From CBDBBY01 sp965205055 (GTDB lineage Bacteria; Pseudomonadota; Alphaproteobacteria; Rhodobacterales; Rhodobacteraceae): a stretch of DNA of 64,000 nucleotides. The stretch is from NCBI GenBank assembly GCA_965205055.1, contig OZ242030.1, positions 806,001 through 870,000 on the forward strand. Direction: 5' to 3'. Below are positions 9,242-19,303 of the stretch, piece by piece (the stretch's first letter is position 1; each line of letters opens with the position of its first letter). The notes below the pieces were generated by a model that saw only the letters and a program-made list of their open reading frames with translations, was not told the origin of the DNA and did not search any database. Made by a program: the position numbers and the translations under genes.

Positions 9242-9925
9242 TCAGTTCCTTGGTTCTTTGAGCCAGATAGTTTCCGATCCCCTGCCATCTCCTATCTCTA
9301 CAACACGTTCAACATGGTCGACAAGATCATAAACGGCGTATTTTACAGCAACCTCCACAAGGCTGGTTCGTCTTCTCATTTTCAGCGAGGATGGTTCCGC
9401 GCCAAGGCGAGCGAAGGTATTTTCATCTCGATAAGCAATATTTTTATTCTTTGTAAATCCGCTGTTTATCGGTGATAAATAAATTTTCTGTCCATTGGTT
9501 TTCAACAAACTTTCTGTATTCACTACCAATACGGTATTTCGGTATTTTTTGTAAATCATAAGCATCCTTTTGAGTCTTTCCTTGCAGGGGAAGAAAAAGA
9601 CCATGCCGTTAAGGATCTTGTACCAGCATGCCGGACTCATGTCTCTTGGCAGCGCTTTTCGCAATCCGTCATCGGACAAAGGCCACTGATCTCGTATCGA
9701 GACATTGTCGTGAACGGGATGATTCAGTGCAACCCAGTCAGGACGGCGGCAAGATTCAATCTTGTATCTTGGTTCTCCCTTGTATTGAAAAAGATCGAGC
9801 AACGCAGTCGTTGACAGCAACCCGTGCTTTCTGATCGAAGGCCAGCTACCCGGCGCAGACATATGGTAGATAAACGGGTGATTCCGTACCAACGCTTCAG
9901 CGGTTAGCATTGAGCTGCCCCACAT
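9242..9925 (-). CDS. DUF7002-like protein of unknown function
   Basis: 227 residues with the conserved opening IYHMSAPGSWPSIRKHGLLS followed by TTALLDL. RDQWPLSD then precedes a Trp-Tyr-x-x-x-Asn segment, YRNTVLVVNTESLL follows, and ILSP-type ending SPINSGFT appears near residue 160. From memory this matches Pfam family DUF7002, whose activity is not established. The opening resembles the start of ADP-ribosyltransferase-fold domains such as DarT (weak inference). Base composition is visibly AT-richer than its neighbours (about 9400-9560), and it sits between a dead brnTA pair and a transposon, so transfer is likely. ATG 9925 is preferred; a GTG at 9931 and an ATG at 9910 are alternatives. Confidence 0.7.
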   Translation of the reverse strand: MWGSSMLTAEALVRNHPFIYHMSAPGSWPSIRKHGLLSTTALLDLFQYKGEPRYKIESCRRPDWVALNHPVHDNVSIRDQWPLSDDGLRKALPRDMSPACWYKILNGMVFFFPCKERLKRMLMIYKKYRNTVLVVNTESLLKTNGQKIYLSPINSGFTKNKNIAYRDENTFARLGAEPSSLKMRRRTSLVEVAVKYAVYDLVDHVERVVEIGDGRGSETIWLKEPRN

Positions 9926-10155
9926 TCGCACCTATTGCCAAGAGCGTTCATGACTTGGTCCCTCAAAAAACAACAGGCCGCCCAGCGCAGTTCAAGTTTC
10001 ATGCTGCCTGAAATTCGTTTGGCGATCAAAACCGTTGTTCAATCCATTAAATCCAACCAATGCAACGCGATCAAGAGTTCACGACGATGAAGCAAGGCGC
10101 ACTGCTTTCGTGTTTCGATTGCGAACTTGCCAACAGGTGAAAGATGGCGATGCGT
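9926..10155. other. Intergenic region before the composite transposon
   Basis: No gene recognised. It ends at the 9-bp target duplication CTCCGAATT (10156-10164). Confidence 0.4.
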
Positions 10156-10164
10156 CTCCGAATT

Positions 10165-10331
10165 GGGTGCATCCCATGTTTTTTGGTGAAGTGATCGCGG
10201 CGCTGCACTTCCTCCAATCGATGATTTCGTGCCTGCGGTTGTTTTCCAAGCCGCATTCGCAGAGCGCGGGGCGTTGGCTTCGGACTTCGACCAGCGGGCA
10301 TCATGTCTGACCAAATGTACGGGATGCACCC
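10165..10331 (-). repeat. ISKra4-derived miniature element (left copy)
   Basis: 167 bp. On the minus strand it encodes a degraded ISKra4 transposase C-terminus in mixed frames: RWSKSEANA in one, CGLENNRRHEIIDWRKCSAA in another. These correspond to HWSKAGANA and CCLENRRWPDFLDWR of the intact transposase. The right end, CTGACCAAATGTAC before GGGATGCACCC, matches the other IS terminus. It is therefore an internal-deletion derivative with both termini (MITE-like). Nearly the same sequence recurs at 11361-11525. Confidence 0.75.
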
Positions 10332-10539
10332 GCCGATCCTTGGTACAGGCCAAAACCTGTCGAGCCTAGACAAACAATTGTCCGAGAGGGTTCTGTTTGC
10401 GGATGGAAGCTCATTCCGGCATTTGTTGGGCAAGCGACGCCCAAGTCAGCTCTTCAGCACAATCCTTTCGAGCAGAACCGATCTGCCGTCTACCTTCCCT
10501 GTGCGGCACGCGTGGTCATTTGTTCGGCCAATTCGGCCG

Positions 10540-11058
10540 TCATGGAGCTGCGGGCAGCCGATCTTCGACCACCACTTCAATGCGGGTCAATCGTTCGCGG
10601 ATCTCGCCAATTTCGGCACGGATCTCGCCAATTTCGGCACGGATATCACCAATTTCTGCCCAGAGCTCGTCAAATTTAGCCTCGACTTTAGTCTCGAAAC
10701 TTCTGAGATCTTCGCGCACGTCGCTGCGGAGTTCACTGATCTCGCCGCGAACATCTGAGATCTCGCCGCGAACGTCTGAGATCTCGCTGCGAATGGTGTC
10801 ACTAAGCCAATAGATCGCTCCCAATTGCACGGTCACCACGGCGGCGGCGGCCATGATGCCTGTCAAGACAATGACTGCCTTTGAACCAGAACTTTGCGTG
10901 GATTCCCGCGGGCGAGATTCGGCTGCAGCCACAAAGGATTTCATTGCCTTCTCGACTGAGCTGTCAACAGCCTTCTCGACGAATTCGCCAAGCGCCTTCG
11001 CGGTCTTGGGATCCACGCCGCTTGATGTAAGCAGTTCCATCGAAGGTGCATTGGCCAT
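10540..11058 (-). CDS. Membrane coiled-coil protein (transposon passenger)
   Basis: 172 residues, not assigned to a named family. The N-terminal 60 residues include MANAPSMELLTSSGVDPKTA. A single hydrophobic segment (AVIVLTGIMAAAAVVTVQLG) lies near residues 62-81. A long coiled coil follows, made of seven-residue units such as EISDVRG and EIGEIRA. In DNA these are 21-bp tandem repeats in two arrays (about 10598-10660 and 10740-10800). The predicted topology is one membrane helix with an extended coiled coil on one side. The start at 11058 fits best but has no good Shine-Dalgarno. A gene of similar design is at 43328-43684, also between ISKra4 relics. Confidence 0.65.
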   Translation of the reverse strand: MANAPSMELLTSSGVDPKTAKALGEFVEKAVDSSVEKAMKSFVAAAESRPRESTQSSGSKAVIVLTGIMAAAAVVTVQLGAIYWLSDTIRSEISDVRGEISDVRGEISELRSDVREDLRSFETKVEAKFDELWAEIGDIRAEIGEIRAEIGEIRERLTRIEVVVEDRLPAAP

Positions 11059-11360
11059 GATGGGACAATAGACGCAAGAGAGCAGGACTTCAAGACGAAA
11101 TTCTGGTCGCATGCCCGCCGAGGTACTGCGCTTGCGTCGCGCATGCGCCCGCCGGGACAGAATTTCGCACAACATGGAACCCGCGACAACTTTGCCTTGA
11201 CAAGCGCGCGCGCATTTTTGAAATCCGGCACGCGCGGACGGATGCATTCGTCAACGCGAAATCCATGCGAGCCGGTTGCGCCGAATCACGTTGCCTGCCG
11301 GGATGCGGCAACGGACTGCAGCAAGATCACGGGAATACACGACTGAGGCTTCTGGAAGCG

Positions 11361-11525
11361 GGGCGCAATCCCATGTTTTTTGATGAAGTGATTGCCCGGC
11401 ATTTCCTCCAATCGATGATTTCGGGCCTGCGATTGCTTTACAAGCCGCATTCGCGGCGAGCAGGGCGTTGGCTTCTGACTTCGATCAGCGGGCATCATGT
11501 CTGACCAAATGTACGGGATGCACCC
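11361..11525 (-). repeat. ISKra4-derived miniature element (right copy)
   Basis: 165 bp, the same orientation as the copy at 10165-10331 and matching it at most positions. It starts with GGGCGCAATCCC (one base inserted relative to the left copy) and ends GTACGGGATGCACCC. Its right flank is the target duplication shared with the left edge of the composite unit. Confidence 0.75.
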
Positions 11526-11608
11526 CTCCGAATTTGGCAAGGTGACATTACCATCTTTTTTCCGCAAAAAGGTGGGCACATGAATCAAAGTCGGAACCAG
11601 ACAAGTCC

Positions 11609-12778
11609 ATGCAGTCGCAGGTAGGCATCGTCGGAGGCGGTCCGTCCGGATTGCTGCTGGCCCGCAAGCTCGCTCTCGCCGGGATTGATGTTGTTCTGCT
11701 TGAGCGCCAATCCAGAGAGCATGTTTGCTCGCGAATACGCGCGGGCGTACTGGAGTGGGGCACCGTCGAGCAACTTAGGGAAGCAGGCGTCGGCGACCGA
11801 ATGGATCAAGTCGGTCTGGTCCATGACGGTTGCTTGCTGGCTTTGGGCAATCGAACGGTGCGCTTGGACTTCGCCGGACTCGCCCGACGTTCCGTCATGG
11901 TTTACGGACAAACAGAAATCACCCATGATCTTTACGACGCGCTCAATGCCTCTGAAACACGGATTTTCCACGAGGTGCATGACGTTGAAATCCAAGGAGC
12001 CAACACGGAATCGCCAAGAATTGCTTTTCTTCATCAGAATGAAAGCAAATTGCTGCATTGCAGGTTCGTCGCCGGATGCGACGGATTCCACGGCGTGAGT
12101 CGGCAGACCATACCCAATTCGGTGCGAACGGAATACTTGAAGACATATCCGTTCGGTTGGCTCGGGCTGCTTTCCGAATCCCCGCCCGTGTCGGATGAGC
12201 TGATCTACTCGAAAAGCGCGCGCGGATTCTCATTGGCATCAATGAGAAACCGCAACCTCTCGAGATACTATATTCAAGTTCCGATCGACGACCGCGTGGA
12301 AAACTGGTCCGACAATGACTTTTGGGACGAATTGAGACGCCGACTCCCGTCCGAATATGCCGAGTCGCTTGTTGCTGGGCGCGGAGTCGAAAAATCCATT
12401 GCGGCGTTGAGAAGCTTCGTTTCGGAACCGATGTCGTACGGATCGCTGTTTCTGTGCGGGGATGCCGCGCATATAGTTCCGCCAACCGGCGCCAAAGGTT
12501 TGAACCTCGCCGTCTCCGACGTGCATTACCTCTGCGAGGCGCTGGTGCGTTATTTCACTCACCGTGACGAAGACGGACTAAGAGAGTATTCTCCCAATGC
12601 CTTGTCGCGGGTTTGGCGCACCATGCGGTTCAGCTGGTGGATGTCGAACCTCCTGCATGTCTTTCCCGAAGCGTCTCCATTCGATGCGAAAGTCAGCGAG
12701 TCCGAATTCGACTACTTGGCTGGCTCGGAGAATGGGCAGCGCGTCTTGGCCGAAAACTATACCGGCCTGCCCTACTGA
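11609..12778 (+). CDS. pobA: 4-hydroxybenzoate 3-monooxygenase
   Basis: Flavoprotein that hydroxylates 4-hydroxybenzoate to protocatechuate with NADPH and O2. The 389 residues contain the FAD motif GIVGGGPSGLLLARKLALAG, then CSRIRAGVLEWGTVEQLREA, the second motif CDGFHGVSR near residue 155, and GDAAHIVPPTGAKGLNLA near 285, all as in PobA. Length matches the Pseudomonas enzyme. No pobR regulator is adjacent. The start lies only 75 bases after the target duplication of the composite transposon, so its promoter may have been displaced or replaced. Shine-Dalgarno is weak. Confidence 0.93.
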   Translation: MQSQVGIVGGGPSGLLLARKLALAGIDVVLLERQSREHVCSRIRAGVLEWGTVEQLREAGVGDRMDQVGLVHDGCLLALGNRTVRLDFAGLARRSVMVYGQTEITHDLYDALNASETRIFHEVHDVEIQGANTESPRIAFLHQNESKLLHCRFVAGCDGFHGVSRQTIPNSVRTEYLKTYPFGWLGLLSESPPVSDELIYSKSARGFSLASMRNRNLSRYYIQVPIDDRVENWSDNDFWDELRRRLPSEYAESLVAGRGVEKSIAALRSFVSEPMSYGSLFLCGDAAHIVPPTGAKGLNLAVSDVHYLCEALVRYFTHRDEDGLREYSPNALSRVWRTMRFSWWMSNLLHVFPEASPFDAKVSESEFDYLAGSENGQRVLAENYTGLPY

Positions 12779-12796
12779 TTCCATTGCGAAAATTGG

Positions 12797-14482
12797 TCAT
12801 TCATATCCAATTCCGACTTCCACAAATGCCTGCCTTTTCTCAACCGTTGCGATTTCCACAGCTTTTTCCAAAACCTCGCGGAGGGCTGAGGGATCTTCGA
12901 CCCTCTTCGCAAACGCGCGATTGGCGGCTGCCACCATCGTGAAATTCGGCGAAGGAGATAGCGACGTCAAAGGCATCCTGTTGAGCTTCGCAGCCAGTCC
13001 GTCCGGGTAAAGCTGGGTTACCGATTGCCTGACGGCTCCCCATCCTTCGTTGTTCAATACGATTGCAAGAACAGGCACGCTGAGCGATTCACATATCTGG
13101 TGGCATGCGACGGGATTTGAAAAAATATACGAGCCGTCGCCCATCACCGCGACGCACAAGCGCTGAGGATCAGCCAGGCTTGCGCCGATCGCGCATGGAA
13201 ACGACCATCCAAGTCCGCCGGAATGAGGCTCTTGGAACCACGAATTCCGTTTCGTGCGCTTCAATGTCCCGAGCATCGCGCCAAGCTCTGAAAAGACCGA
13301 AGAGTCGATATTTTCCAATACATCGCTCAATACGGCCGAAACGAATGCTTTCGTTATAGTGGAACGAGGCAAAAGGGCGGACTTTCGCAGATCATCGCGC
13401 AACGCTCTCGATTTGGCTTCATTTTTGATGCGTCGCTCGCCAGCCAAGCTGTTTGCAGGAAGAAGAGCGTCCATTGCTTCCGCAAGTTGAGGAATTGAGA
13501 TTGCCAGCTCGCCGGCGATACTGAGGTCAGATCGGAAATTGCGCACGGGATGCTTGCTGAATATCGGATCGGGCCCCATGTTGATGATCGCAGCGCGCGG
13601 ATTCAGCGGATGCCGATCCGGCCACCATGGCGCGAGCGAATTCAAAACAAGCACGACGTCCGCGTCCTGCAGCCATGGCCCGGGGTCTGCGCCGACATGG
13701 CATTCGTGCTCCGTGGATATCGCCAGCGACGTAGCCCACCACGTGCAAACAGGGATGCCCCATGCGCGGACCATTTCCGAGAATGCATCGAAGCTTAGGT
13801 CGTCCCCTGCCCCGCGCTGGGCAATTATCAGGGGTCGCTTTGAATTCGCCAACAAGTCGGCAGCCGCTTCAATATCTCTTGGCGCAGGCGCGGACAAAGC
13901 GGGGCTGAATTGAGGGTTTGCCGTTGCGCGCTCTGCGTCAACGGCTTCGCACAATACTTCGCGCGGCAAGGAGATATAAACCGGGCCTTTCGGAGTGGAA
14001 CTCGCGATCGCATGCCCGCGATCAAGCAATTCGAATATCTGTTCGGGAGCCCGGAGTTCGCAGTCCCATTTGCAGGCTTCCCTGACCAATGCGGTCTGGT
14101 CCCGCATTTCCTGGCCCCAGCCAATCGGAACGGTTCTCGCTCCAAATCGCCCGCTTTCAGTCGTCGGCGTTCGGCCGGACAGAAGCATCAGCGGAATGTG
14201 CTCGCACGCCGCGTTGATTGCACCGACCGCACCGTTCGCCAGACCGACATTCGTATGAAGCATCACTGCTTGGGGAAAGCCTGAAATCAGGAAATATCCG
14301 TGCGCCATGCCCATGGCTGCATGCTCGTGTCCTACGGCAACCGCGGTCGGGACATCCGCGCCCGAGGCCATCGCTTCGGCCAAGCCTTCGATTATCGGCG
14401 GAAAGTCCGTTCCGGAATTGGCGAACACATAATCCACGCCAAGCGTTTTCAAGCGTTGGAATATCGCGCCGCCCGCAGTCAT
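12797..14482 (-). CDS. Thiamine-diphosphate enzyme, acetolactate-synthase/benzoylformate-decarboxylase-like
   Basis: 561 residues with the three-domain ThDP fold. The N-terminal PYR domain has GVDYVFANSGTDFPP and the catalytic-Glu motif VGHEHAAMGMAHG near residue 50. The central domain has KRPLIIAQRGAG. The C-terminal PP domain has the cofactor motif MGDGSYIFSNP through VLAIVLNNEGWG near residue 490. The exact reaction cannot be assigned; a 2-oxoacid decarboxylase or lyase is likely. It converges on pobA with an 18-base gap, which loosely suggests aromatic-acid metabolism. ATG 14482 was chosen over an upstream extension that has no conserved sequence; a TTG about 30 bases upstream is possible. 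Confidence 0.8.
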   Translation of the reverse strand: MTAGGAIFQRLKTLGVDYVFANSGTDFPPIIEGLAEAMASGADVPTAVAVGHEHAAMGMAHGYFLISGFPQAVMLHTNVGLANGAVGAINAACEHIPLMLLSGRTPTTESGRFGARTVPIGWGQEMRDQTALVREACKWDCELRAPEQIFELLDRGHAIASSTPKGPVYISLPREVLCEAVDAERATANPQFSPALSAPAPRDIEAAADLLANSKRPLIIAQRGAGDDLSFDAFSEMVRAWGIPVCTWWATSLAISTEHECHVGADPGPWLQDADVVLVLNSLAPWWPDRHPLNPRAAIINMGPDPIFSKHPVRNFRSDLSIAGELAISIPQLAEAMDALLPANSLAGERRIKNEAKSRALRDDLRKSALLPRSTITKAFVSAVLSDVLENIDSSVFSELGAMLGTLKRTKRNSWFQEPHSGGLGWSFPCAIGASLADPQRLCVAVMGDGSYIFSNPVACHQICESLSVPVLAIVLNNEGWGAVRQSVTQLYPDGLAAKLNRMPLTSLSPSPNFTMVAAANRAFAKRVEDPSALREVLEKAVEIATVEKRQAFVEVGIGYE

Positions 14483-14844
14483 GCCGACTGAATTTGATTC
14501 AGCAATTTTATTCAAACCAACCCAAAAACCGGAACAATGACGAAACTGGCCGGAGTAAACATCCGGCGACCACAGGGTCAAGCTTGGCACCGCAAGAACA
14601 AGCCCGACACGCAGGATTCCGTTCCCAGGAGCGGAGCGATGCACTTGAATTTTTCAACCATCGCGGTGACTTTGGCAACGGCTGAAATGACGACCCATTC
14701 AGCCCGAACGGCGTGTTGCCAAGCCTAGTTCCACGACGATCAATGCAAGAATTCCGAACCATATTTTCAAGCTCTCGCGCTCATTGCCAATGCAGTGCCG
14801 CCGATTTCCTGATCGAGACCGTCGTTGATCCCTGCGAGCAGCGG
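14483..14844. other. Intergenic region, no gene seen
   Basis: Nothing recognisable between the ThDP-enzyme start and the tandem duplication. It should contain the ThDP-enzyme promoter, but no clear motif stands out. Confidence 0.35.
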
Positions 14845-15112
14845 CAAAAAAAAGCGGGATGGCAAGCAACGGCATGCCGCAGAAACAAGCTCAGCCCTCT
14901 GCGGCAATCCGACTGTTCGAATGAGTTTGGCTTTCCAATAGACGCGACCGATTCAGGTTGACGCATATCCGGCGTTCACGAAGCAGTTCGGGCATTGTGA
15001 ATTGGCATTCGTCCGGCGACGGAACGCCTGCATTGAAGTACCTGTTCCGGAAACTTAGCCTACCGCGCCGTGAATATGCGGCGGCCGGAAATCTTCAGGC
15101 CAGTGCCCAGGG

Positions 15113-16946
15113 TCAGTCGCCGACGGGTCCCACCTCGACGCCGTAAGTGCCGTCTTCGCGGACGAGCGCCGCGCCGAAGCTGCCGACGATCGACAGGTGC
15201 AGGCCGGTGGCGGCAGTGTTCCCGTCCTGAAGATACCAGATTCCGGCCGCCTCCAAGCCTGCGGGCGGACCGTAGAAGTTCCCCTTGTAGCCTCCCTCCG
15301 CGAAAGCCGACAACGAAGCGGTGTCGATGACGCCGGCGTACGATCCCGATGCGTCGATGCCGGTTGCCTGAAGCGTCAGAGCGTCGCTGATCCTGATGTA
15401 GTCTTCCCACTCACCTTTGCCGTTGTTGAAGGATTCCAGGTTTTCAATCTTTCCGCTGATCCTGTTGTCGGCCGCGATTCCGGAAATTGTCGCGGTCAGC
15501 CTTATGTCGCCCCGCAGCCTCAAATAGTTGGCTCCCGCCAGTTGCGGATAGTTCCAAGCGGCTATGAGGACAATCCCGAATTGCGAGGCCAAGGTCCGGC
15601 CCCTGAACGTCCCGCCGATGATCTTGTCGGCGTCGGCAATGTCCGTGGTCCTCATGCCCGCCTCGTTCTTGAACGCGTCATAGCCCACATGGAAGGGGAA
15701 AGTCCGCCGTCCAGGTATTATCGTTTCTGAACTCACCGGCCTCATGAAGCTGTCGGAGAATTCCATGTGCCCGTAGGCCGCATAGGACAGGTAGCGGTTC
15801 ACGTCGTCGCGCGCGTAGGCCGCCGGGTCGTCCGGGTCTTCGAGATTCCTGTCCAGGCCGACATGGTTGGACAGCCGCATGGTGTAGGTGCCCAGCTCCT
15901 GGCCGTCCCCGAGCCGGCTGCTGCCGATGGCCGCCGTCAGCTCCGAATTCGGCATGAGCGCGGCGGTCCAGTAATGCTCGGCGTTGCCCTCGGGCGAGGC
16001 CCTCGGAGGTCCGAACTCCAGCTTCAGATCGTATCCGCCGTTCGATCCATTAGGCTGGACCCATTGATAGTGTGACTCAAAGAGGCCAGGAAGTCTGAAA
16101 TCGAGGCCGGGCGCGCCTTTTCCACCCATGTCCACGGCAAGCCCGCTTGGAGTGATTCTGAGGCCAGCGACGAGTCTCGGATCTTCGCCGTCGTTTCCGC
16201 CGTCGGCGGGGTCCACAAAGGAGTGCGGTCTATCGAAATCGGGTCCCATATACAGAAACCTTCTTAGGTCCCCCAAGACAACCGAGCTTTGCGGACGATC
16301 CGTATAAACAACAGGGATTCCCCGCATGCGCAGCCGGTCGCCGCTGCTGCTCAGGCCTGGGGACATCACGACCTTCCCATCCTCATGCATTAACGCCGGG
16401 ATATCCTCCTTCGTCAGCAGATCCGCGGCGTCGGCGCCGTTCTCCCTTCGCGGATTGCGGACCACTCTCGAGAGCTCGGGCACGGGCCGGAGACTCTCCC
16501 TTCCTATGACCAGGGCGGACGATCCCGCCCATCCCGCGCTGCTTTCCGCGGCGCGCAGCCTCGGCAGGTCCTCGGCCTCGGCGGCGTCCGCCTTGACGGC
16601 CAACCTAGCCGCCCGGGCGATTCTTCCGGCGTCGTCCGGCGGCGATGCCCGCCGCGGCTACGGCGGCCGCTACCCTGCTCCGGGCGGCGGCCAGATCCGC
16701 CTCCGCTTCCGCCAGCTCGTCGTCGAACAGTTCCGCCTCGGTCCTTCCGTCCTCGACCGGCTCGGCGGGTTCGGGAACGCCGGTTCCGGGATCGGGGGTC
16801 TCGGTTTCAGCGGTTTCGGTCTCTGCGGTTTCCGGGTCGGTCATCTCGTTTTCGGGAGCCACGGACGCCGGCGGATTGCCGCCGGAGCAGGCGCCGAACG
16901 CCAACGCAGCGGCGCAAGCGAGAGCTGCGGTGAGTTTGGTGTCCAC
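15113..16946 (-). pseudogene. TbpB-like beta-barrel lipoprotein, copy A (broken by internal deletion)
   Basis: A GTG start at 16946 gives a lipoprotein signal (TKLTAALACAAALAFGACSG, lipobox FGAC), a Glu/Thr/Pro-rich linker and a coiled segment. The frame then stops at 16605. The rest continues in another frame from about 16640 to the stop at 15113, with barrel motifs AFKNEAGMRTTD, GGTFRGRTLASQFG and GNFYGPPAGLEAAGIW. Copy B has about 90 bp of extra coding sequence (ALANIAAARKALTDALAAAR) at the junction, so copy A lost that segment out of frame. Intact relatives are surface lipoproteins with a transferrin-binding-protein-like barrel; the ligand is unknown. Confidence 0.75.
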
Positions 16947-19303
16947 GAGTGATTCCCCCGTCAATGCCGGTTCATTGCCCTGTCGCCTTCGGGCGGTCCG
17001 CGCCCATTTACTGGGGTGGCCGATGTCCAGTGCTTGTTTTGCGGCCGGAGACCGGATTCGCTGAGAGCGGATCAAGCCAAGACCGACTTGGTCAGCTTGC
17101 TCTTCGCGGCTCAAGAAGCCTCCGCTGTCTCTTCCTCGAGAATTTCTTGAAGCGCGCTTCGGACGAGACCGAGGACACTATCAAATTTCTACTTTTAACT
17201 CGCTGATCATTCGGTATGTCCTCATGGTTCGGCAGTGCTGTATCCGCGGCGGGAAGATCGTCCAAGCGGCCTGGAACTTCAGGATTTCGAGGAACGGCTG
17301 CTGCTTCGACCACGGACTGGCAGACTGTCGGGTTCGGCGGAGCTTTCGACCAAAAAGCGGGATGGCAAGCAACGGCATGCCGCCGGAACAGGCTCAGCCC
17401 TCTACGGGCAATCCAAATGCTCGAATGAACCTCGCGTTGCAGATAGAACGCGCCCGGCTCAGGTTGACGCGCTTCCGGCGTTCACGAAGCAGTTCGGGCA
17501 TTGTGAATCGGCATGCGTCCGGCGACGGAAAGCCTTCCTTGGAATGCCTGTTCCGGAAATGGGAACTGCCGGGCCCGGAGGGCGCGGCAGCCGGCAAGTT
17601 TTTGGGGCCGTGCCCCGGGGTCAGCCGCCGAGCCCCACCTCGACGCCGTAGCTGCCGTCTTCGCGGACGAGCGCCGCGCCGAAGCTGCCGACGATCGAAA
17701 GGTGTAGGCCGGTGGCGGCAGTGTTGCCGTCTTGGAGATACCAGATTCCGGCCGTCTCCAAGCCGGCGGGCGGTCCGTAGAAGTTCCCCCTGTAGCCTCC
17801 CTCCGCGAAAGCCGCCGGGTAAGAGGCGGGGTCTATGACGCCTTTGAACTCTCCATCCGCGCTGATGTCGGTCGCTTGGAGCGTCAGAGCGCCGGAGATC
17901 CTTGCATAGTCTTCCCAGATGCCCTTGCCGCTGCTGAAGGATTCGAGGTTCGTGATCCTTCCGCTGATCTTGTTGTCGTCCGCGGTCCCGGAAATTGTCG
18001 CGGTCAGCCGGACATCGCCCCTCATCCTCAAATAGTTGGCGCCCGTCAGTGACGGAAAGTCGCCATGGGTCCCTATGGCTTCAATCGCAAATTGCGAGGC
18101 CATTGTCCGGCCCCTGAACGTCCCTCCGGTGATCTTGTCGGCGCCGGCGACATCCGTGGTCCTCATGCCCGCCTCGTTCTTGAACGCGTCGTAGCCCGCA
18201 TGGAAGGGAAAGGTCCGCCGCCCGGGGAATATCGTGCTTCCGGTCGGTAAGCTGTCGACGAATTCCATATGCCCGTAGGCGGCGTAGGACAGGTAGTGGT
18301 TCACGTCGTCGCGCACGTAGCCCGCCGGATCGTCCGGATTTTCGAGATTTCTGTCGAGGCCGATATGATTGGACAGCCGCATGGTGTAGGTACCCATCGC
18401 CTGACCGTTGCTGAGCTGGTTGCTGGAACCCGCCACAATCTCCCGCGACGGCATGAGCTGGGCCGTCCAGTAATGCTCGGCGTTGCCCTCGGGCGAAGCC
18501 TTCGGAAGACCGAACTCCAGCTTCAGATCGTATCCGCCGTTCGACCCGCTGGGCAAAACAAATCGAGCGAAAGCAAAAAAGGCGTCGGGATGTCTGAAAT
18601 CAAAGCCGAAAGCGCCTTTTCCGCCCATGTCCAAGACAAGCCCGCTCGGAGTGATTCTGAGCCCAGCGACGAGTCTCGGGTCCTCGCCGTCGTTTCCGCC
18701 GCCGTTGCGGTCTACATGGGAGCGCGAATCGTAACCGGCTCCCATAAGCAGGAACCTTCTACGATGCGAAGGTTCATTAATCATAACAGCGACCGGGATT
18801 CCCCGCATTTGCAGCAGGTCGCCGCTGCTGGCCAGGCCTGGGGACATCACGACCTTCCCGTCCTCGTACGCAACCGCCGGGATTTTCGCCGCCGTCAGCA
18901 GGGTCTCGGCGTCGGCGCCGTTCTCCCTTCGCGGATTGCGGACCACTCTCTGGAGCTCAGGCACGGGCCGGAGACTCTCCCTTCCTATGACCAGTGCGGA
19001 CGCCGACCATCCCGCGCCCGCGCTGCTTTCGGCCGCGCGCAGCCTCGGGAGGTCCTCGGCTTCGGCGGCGTCCGCCTTGACGGCCAGCCTAGCCGCCTGG
19101 GCGGTCCTTTCGGAGTCGTCCGGAGGCGCCTGCAGCGCGCGGGCCGCCGCGAGGGCGTCCGTCAAAGCCTTCCGCGCGGCGGCGATGTTCGCCAGCGCCC
19201 TCGTCCGGTCGCCTCCCGTCCTGGCCGCCGCGGCTACGGCGGCCACTACCCTGCTCCGGGCTGCGGCCAGATCCGCCTCCGCTTCTTCCAGCTCGTCGTC
19301 GAA

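Larger units (their letters stand above)
10165..11525. mobile_element. Composite ISKra4-derived transposon with coiled-coil passenger gene
   Basis: A 1361-bp unit bounded by perfect 11-bp inverted ends GGGTGCATCCC (10165-10175) and its complement (11515-11525). It is flanked by a perfect 9-bp direct repeat CTCCGAATT (10156-10164 and 11526-11534). Each end is a roughly 165-bp miniature element in the same orientation, and a single membrane coiled-coil gene lies between them. There is no transposase inside, so it must be mobilised in trans by an ISKra4-family enzyme. The repeat length equals that around the intact ISKra4 element at 47230-48987. The outer duplication, absent from the inner junctions, shows that the whole unit moved together. 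Confidence 0.8.

Noticed and set aside
10590..10800. Short regular repeats considered as a CRISPR array
   Set aside because: Units are contiguous 21-mers with no spacers, in frame inside a coiled-coil gene; no cas genes are present. No CRISPR array was seen in the window.
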